Origin: Protula sp. h YS-2021
Taxonomy: Eukaryota; Annelida; Polychaeta; Sabellida; Serpulidae
Direction: 5' to 3'
NCBI GenBank assembly: GCA_949752745.1
Contig: OX457029.1
Span: 9,773,511-9,837,510 of the forward strand
Length of the DNA: 64,000 nt
Below are positions 60,721 through 64,000 of the stretch, one piece after another. Position 1 is the first letter of the stretch, and every line of letters begins with the position of its first letter. The position numbers and the translations under genes were made by a program. A model generated the notes under the pieces. It had not been told where the DNA came from. It was given only the letters and a program-made list of their open reading frames with translations, and did not search any database.

Positions 60721-60759
60721 GTGTTTTGAAATGTAACTAATTCCTCATGCTATGTGTTG

Positions 60760-60797
60760 AATAAAGAAGAATGCAAAATAATGTATAACACAATAAA
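60760..60797 (+). terminator. Polyadenylation signals for the rightward block
   Basis: AATAAA at 60760-60765 and 60792-60797, just after the last rightward gene. Confidence 0.7.
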
Positions 60798-60825
60798 AAG
60801 AAAACTTGTATAGAACTGTCTTGTT

Positions 60826-60831
60826 TTTATT
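60826..60831 (-). terminator. Polyadenylation signal for the leftward block
   Basis: AATAAA on the minus strand, 137 nt past the protease stop and facing the rightward signals, so the two blocks end back to back. Confidence 0.65.
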
Positions 60832-60967
60832 AATAATAAATGAACATTGACAATTACCGCACGTTAACTAATACAGCATTATTAAAATAATGTCTATATA
60901 CAAAATCCTTTAGTTATGAATGACATTTACCACACCTTAACTAATACAACATAGTGATCTATATACA

Positions 60968-61405
60968 TCAATAAAATAATGGTTTATAATGTCTATATAC
61001 AAAATCTTTGACTACAAAATCACCATCACTTCTTCTTAATACATCAATGATTTCAAAAGGACTATGTCCTCGAGCTCTTTGAATTATATAATACACACAA
61101 TAAAATCCACATGTAGATGATATCGGTGTTTGTAATGGAACTGAATTATACATGAAATTAAACTTTAAAAACTTATTCAAACGACTGTCTATAGGTAAAA
61201 GTCCATAAGAGTCAAAATATTCTACAGGGTCTTTGTCATAATATACTGCCACCCAATGCTCTCCTGGCTCATCATGATCGTCTGTGTTGATGACATAGGC
61301 ACCGCGTTGTAAAGATGGTAACTGGTCCATGGAAAACACACCTTGAAACAAGTCTTTTGTCGCGGCATCATGGGATAGGATGGCTTCTATCTGCTTCGTG
61401 TTCAT
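60968..61405 (-). CDS. Adenain-type cysteine protease (PRO)
   Basis: This is a 145-residue maturation protease that would process capsid precursors during particle assembly. The catalytic residues sit in the adenain order: His50 (GEHWVAVYYD), Asp65 (EYFDSYG), Gln92 (LQTPISSTCG) and Cys99 (TCGFYCVYYI). Length and order match the C48/C5-like protease of Mavericks. The gene is intact. Its ATG (61405-61403) overlaps the stop of the capsid frame (61404-61402) as ATGA. Confidence 0.88.
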   Translation of the reverse strand: MNTKQIEAILSHDAATKDLFQGVFSMDQLPSLQRGAYVINTDDHDEPGEHWVAVYYDKDPVEYFDSYGLLPIDSRLNKFLKFNFMYNSVPLQTPISSTCGFYCVYYIIQRARGHSPFEIIDVLRRSDGDFVVKDFVYRHYKPLFY

Positions 61406-62774
61406 GACTGGTAGTCGAATTGAATGCTACGATTTGCACTTATTTCAACAATGTTATCAAATTCAGCATACACTATAACATTGACTGTATTTTGCAAAGC
61501 ACCAGCAAAATTCATTTCTAGTCGCAAATTCCCATGCTTGATAAGGGCGTAATGATCATCACCATCATAATCAGGTGTTAAGTCAAAAGAAAATAAAGCA
61601 TAACCTCTAGGCCAATCTTCCCGTTTTATAATGGAACTTTTCTCACCATTCAATCTATCAAAAGATTGTAAAGCGTTTCAAAAGCATCCAGATATTTGCC
61701 TCGATTTATATCAAGTTTGAGAGGCTTAGATAGGACTGGTTCACCATCCGTGTAAAGTTGCATATAGTTCAGAAGAAAATGATCAAAATTGTATGGATTT
61801 CTCATTACTGTTCCAGCAAAGGCTTCATTATGAACCAGTCCAATGACAATACGTTTGGGTAATTGGCCTAAAAATATGTTATCTTTCACAAAAGATTGAA
61901 ATCCAGCTGGAATAGCTAACACTTTACACTCTTTTCTAGTAATAATAAACTTAGCAGGACTTTTCATCAATGCATCTGCATGTCCTAACTGAATACCTGG
62001 ACTAACCCTCACTTTGCGAATGGTTAAAAACGCATCTCTCACTTCTACTTTATAACCATTATTTGCAGCCATTAATACATATTCATCTTTTTGTCTATGT
62101 AAACGTAATTTCATACTAATACCATTGGGAAGATAGCGATCTTGCTCAAACAAATCTACCCTTAAACCGCCTGTAAGCGTAAACTCACGGCTTTGACGCG
62201 TATACAAATAACGATTATGCAAACTATTATTTGCCTGCAGAGCTACCTCACCACCATCAACATTTACATGAAAATCTGCTACATATCTTTCATGATTAGC
62301 TCTTTTCACCTCATGACTATTCATTGACCCAGCAGTATCTTTATAGATGAGACGCAGAGAGCGCTCAGAATTGAGACTTTCTTCCGAGTCATGAATGAGA
62401 TGAGATATGATGCTGGTATAACCATGGGTATTGTTACTATGCGATACCGAACGATCATTTAGAAACAATTCAATATTGGACCATAACCCATTAAACAAAT
62501 CATTGATACATGATACATTATCATCAACATCGCATGGTGTTCCATCAGCTTTTACAATGCGACATACAATATGAAGTCTACTGTTCTTTAAATCTAGATA
62601 TTCTTCTGTACTCGCAGGAATGTAGAATTCTATTGGAGCGCCCTCTCTAATGGTAGTGAGTGGTTGATAGTCGACATTATAACTTTTTTCTACAGCAGTT
62701 TGCGTTGGTGGTACGTGAAACCATTCTAATGGAGAAAGGCTACATTCACAAGAATGATTATGAATTAAAGACAT
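61402..62774 (-). pseudogene. Major capsid protein (hexon-like), one frameshift near the C-terminus
   Basis: The main frame runs from ATG 62774 to a stop at 61650 (374 aa). It starts with MSLIHNHSCECSLSPLEWFH and VPPTQTAVEKSYNVDYQPLT, and contains EFYIPASTEEYLDLKNSRLH. This is the conserved N-terminus of the Maverick protein known in nematodes as F54H12.2-like, regarded as the double-jelly-roll capsid. Its expected C-terminal strands (GYALFSFDLTPDYDG, VNVIVYAEFDNIVEI) are found in a neighbouring frame from about 61660 to 61402. The break lies near 61652-61680. No X-XXY-YYZ slip site is visible, so a single indel or an assembly error is more likely than programmed shifting. Confidence 0.82.
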
Positions 62775-62776
62775 GT

Positions 62777-63133
62777 TTAAAAAATATCTTTCTTATATTT
62801 TGTTGATGTTATCCGTTTGGCTGCCGTTCGCCTTCTGACAGGTTTTGCAGGTTGTGCTCTCTTTTGTCCTCCTAACACATCACCAATCACAGGTTGTGCT
62901 ACTCGGCCTGTAACATCTTTCGCGACATCTTTCGCAGCCTTTTTAAGATGTGGTGCAACGATTTTAGCCCCTGCCTTAAGCAGTGGAATAGCTTTGCGAG
63001 CCAATGATCCTAATATTGAACCAATACCATCTCCATATTGTATTCGTGCTCCTTTAAATCCTGGTAATTCCCCGCCCACTTGACGAAGAAAATGGTTGCG
63101 ATATGCTGACGGATCGTGTGTTTATGCTTTCAT
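62777..63133 (-). pseudogene. pX/pVI-like basic core peptide, early stop
   Basis: This is a small basic protein with a GD-GIGSILGSLARKAIPLLK hydrophobic helix, an Ala/Lys-rich middle (KKAAKDVAKDV) and a basic end (KPVRRRTAAKRI). Adenovirus pX/pVI-like peptides of Mavericks have this layout and are thought to bind the genome or lyse membranes. The natural ATG would be 63133, overlapping the penton stop as ATGA, but a TAA follows after three codons (63124-63122). The frame downstream is open to 62777 with only GTG candidates near 63079, so the gene looks broken at its start. The capsid ATG follows after 2 nt. Confidence 0.7.
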
Positions 63134-63879
63134 AATGCTTTTGGTCGAAAATGAAGTTTGCATATCACTTTCCCAGTTTGAAATGACACAATATAACCTG
63201 TGTCATCCTTAATATTCATTTCTATTGTGTCAAATTTGGATGTGTTTACAGTGAAGTAATAAGGTTCTTCATAAGTTTTCATAATAATATCACCATCATA
63301 CCCTTCAATGGGAACAGAACGTAGTAAAGGAACATAATAATCTCCAACTACTTGTGGCTCACAAATACTACAATACACATAAAGTGTATAAAATCCATGT
63401 TTCACATCGGATTGATGTTCAGCAGGACCGGATTCTCTATACCATCTACCTGGTTTAAATCCTAAAATCTCAGCTAAACCAGTAGAAAAGACAATATCAT
63501 ATTCCTCTTTTAAAATAAGAGAAACTTTTCGACTAATTTTATCATACTTTAACCTAATAGGGTTTGCATTAATAGATTTTTGTAATTCTGCATTTATTGC
63601 AGTACATATTTCAGGTATGGTTCTGTAGTAACCATATGGAATATAAACTGGATAAAATACATCTGATGATGATGATCGATAATGCAGAGTATAGTCTATT
63701 CCTGGCCTCCTTGTCGTCCATGTGTGTGGGTATTGAATTTCAGCTAAGGATACTTTATATTTTCCGTTCAAATATATTGTACGAGGTAAACGAATTTGAT
63801 AATTAGACGCCTTATTAGTAGGATAATAGTTCAAACTAGCATTGCTGGGCAAAGTGACGTAAAAACTTGTTGACTCCAT
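63130..63879 (-). CDS. Penton-like minor capsid protein
   Basis: This 249-residue protein runs from ATG 63879 and is intact. The N-terminus FYVTLPSNASLNYYPTNKAS then KVSLAEIQYPHTW is a widespread signature of Maverick/adintovirus minor capsid (PX/penton) proteins. It is followed by PYGYYRTIPEICTAIN and a predicted beta-rich C-terminus (YFTVNTSKFDTIEMNIKD). It would form the vertices of the capsid. Its stop overlaps the next gene's ATG by ATGA. Assignment rests on recalled family signatures, not on structure. Confidence 0.75.
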   Translation of the reverse strand: MESTSFYVTLPSNASLNYYPTNKASNYQIRLPRTIYLNGKYKVSLAEIQYPHTWTTRRPGIDYTLHYRSSSSDVFYPVYIPYGYYRTIPEICTAINAELQKSINANPIRLKYDKISRKVSLILKEEYDIVFSTGLAEILGFKPGRWYRESGPAEHQSDVKHGFYTLYVYCSICEPQVVGDYYVPLLRSVPIEGYDGDIIMKTYEEPYYFTVNTSKFDTIEMNIKDDTGYIVSFQTGKVICKLHFRPKAL

Positions 63880-63928
63880 GATGACTAAATCGTTTATGTG
63901 ATGTAGATAGACTGAATGTGTATATACA

Positions 63929-64000
63929 TTATGTCTGGCTCACATCGTCTTCACTGTCTCCATGATCTATATTACTGTCTACTACTTCTCCTTGACAACA
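63929..64000 (-). CDS. C-terminal end of an unidentified gene, cut by the window
   Basis: A minus-strand frame is open from the window edge to TAA at 63931-63929. The last 23 codons encode a strongly acidic tail (Glu/Asp/Ser-rich, ending EDDVSQT). It is spaced 50 nt before the penton ATG and in the same direction, so it is probably the next gene of the leftward block, for example the packaging ATPase or a minor structural protein. Too short to decide. Confidence 0.4.
   Translation of the reverse strand, partial: CCQGEVVDSNIDHGDSEDDVSQT

Larger units (their letters stand above)
55126..64000. mobile_element. Maverick/Polinton (adintovirus-like) element, right end outside the window
   Basis: The gene set is diagnostic: protein-primed family B DNA polymerase, adenain-type protease, major capsid, penton-like protein and a pX/pVI-like peptide. 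Genes run in two converging blocks that meet at about 60.75-60.97 kb. Integrase and packaging ATPase, the remaining hallmark genes, are not present, so they should lie to the right of 64000 if the element is complete. The left border is inferred from the change to C-rich DNA at 55126; terminal inverted repeats and the 6-bp target duplication cannot be checked here. The polymerase, capsid and pX genes carry breaks, while the protease, penton and small genes are open. The element is an old copy of a DNA virus-like transposon and, as arranged, is not functional. Confidence 0.88.

Noticed and set aside
61640..61690. Programmed frameshift in the capsid gene
   Set aside because: No heptameric slip site or following stem-loop is visible at the junction. 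A plain indel is simpler.

Overview
The window is eukaryotic, AT-rich, gene-poor animal DNA. It has GT-AG introns, AATAAA signals, microsatellites, minisatellites and many decayed transposons, and it contains no rRNA, tRNA gene, bacterial operon or CRISPR. A lophotrochozoan, most likely a bivalve mollusc, fits best. This is inferred from a FMRFamide-receptor-like GPCR, an ankyrin-like plus Mab-21 (cGAS-like) gene, Maverick/adintovirus-type DNA, DIRS, BEL/Pao and L2-like retrotransposons, and a GATATC-phased AT repeat. No single marker gives the species.

Layout. 1-2.6 kb: no gene. 2.66-7.33 kb: a DIRS-like tyrosine-recombinase retrotransposon (gag, RT-RNase H, recombinase) with one nonsense codon and one frameshift. 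7.4-29 kb: no recognisable gene, but several minisatellites, a 1.27-kb tandem duplication (14.37-16.91 kb) and a tRNA-derived SINE. 29.33-30.29 kb: a 963-bp non-autonomous DNA transposon flanked by TA. 31.57-32.72 kb (minus): an intronless GPCR. 33.3-36.3 kb (minus): an L2-like LINE whose catalytic site is lost. 37.16-38.2 kb: an internally deleted BEL/Pao element. 41.45-43.59 kb: an ankyrin-like/Mab-21 gene that keeps the nucleotidyltransferase metal-binding residues but is split by one frameshift. 45.3-46.15 kb: an AT-rich palindromic array. 46.43-48.36 kb: a complete two-exon gene for a small secreted six-cysteine peptide. 51.82-52.51 kb: a 686-bp TIR element. 52.77-54.68 kb: the first four coding exons of a membrane-anchored kringle-domain gene.

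From about 55.1 kb to the right edge lies a Maverick/Polinton (adintovirus-like) element, apparently sitting in the intron after the kringle half-domain. Rightward genes: a family B DNA polymerase with N-terminal zinc fingers (two frameshifts, one stop), then four small genes. The first of these is a PC4-type ssDNA-binding protein and the other three look like divergent relatives. Leftward genes, packed with 4-nt ATGA overlaps: a penton-like protein, a pX/pVI-like core peptide, the major capsid protein (frameshifted) and an adenain-type protease with an intact active site. Two TATA boxes drive the rightward block and convergent polyadenylation signals separate the two blocks. Integrase and packaging ATPase are not in the window and would have to lie to the right. 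The polymerase and capsid lesions make this copy a molecular fossil, unless the breaks are assembly errors.
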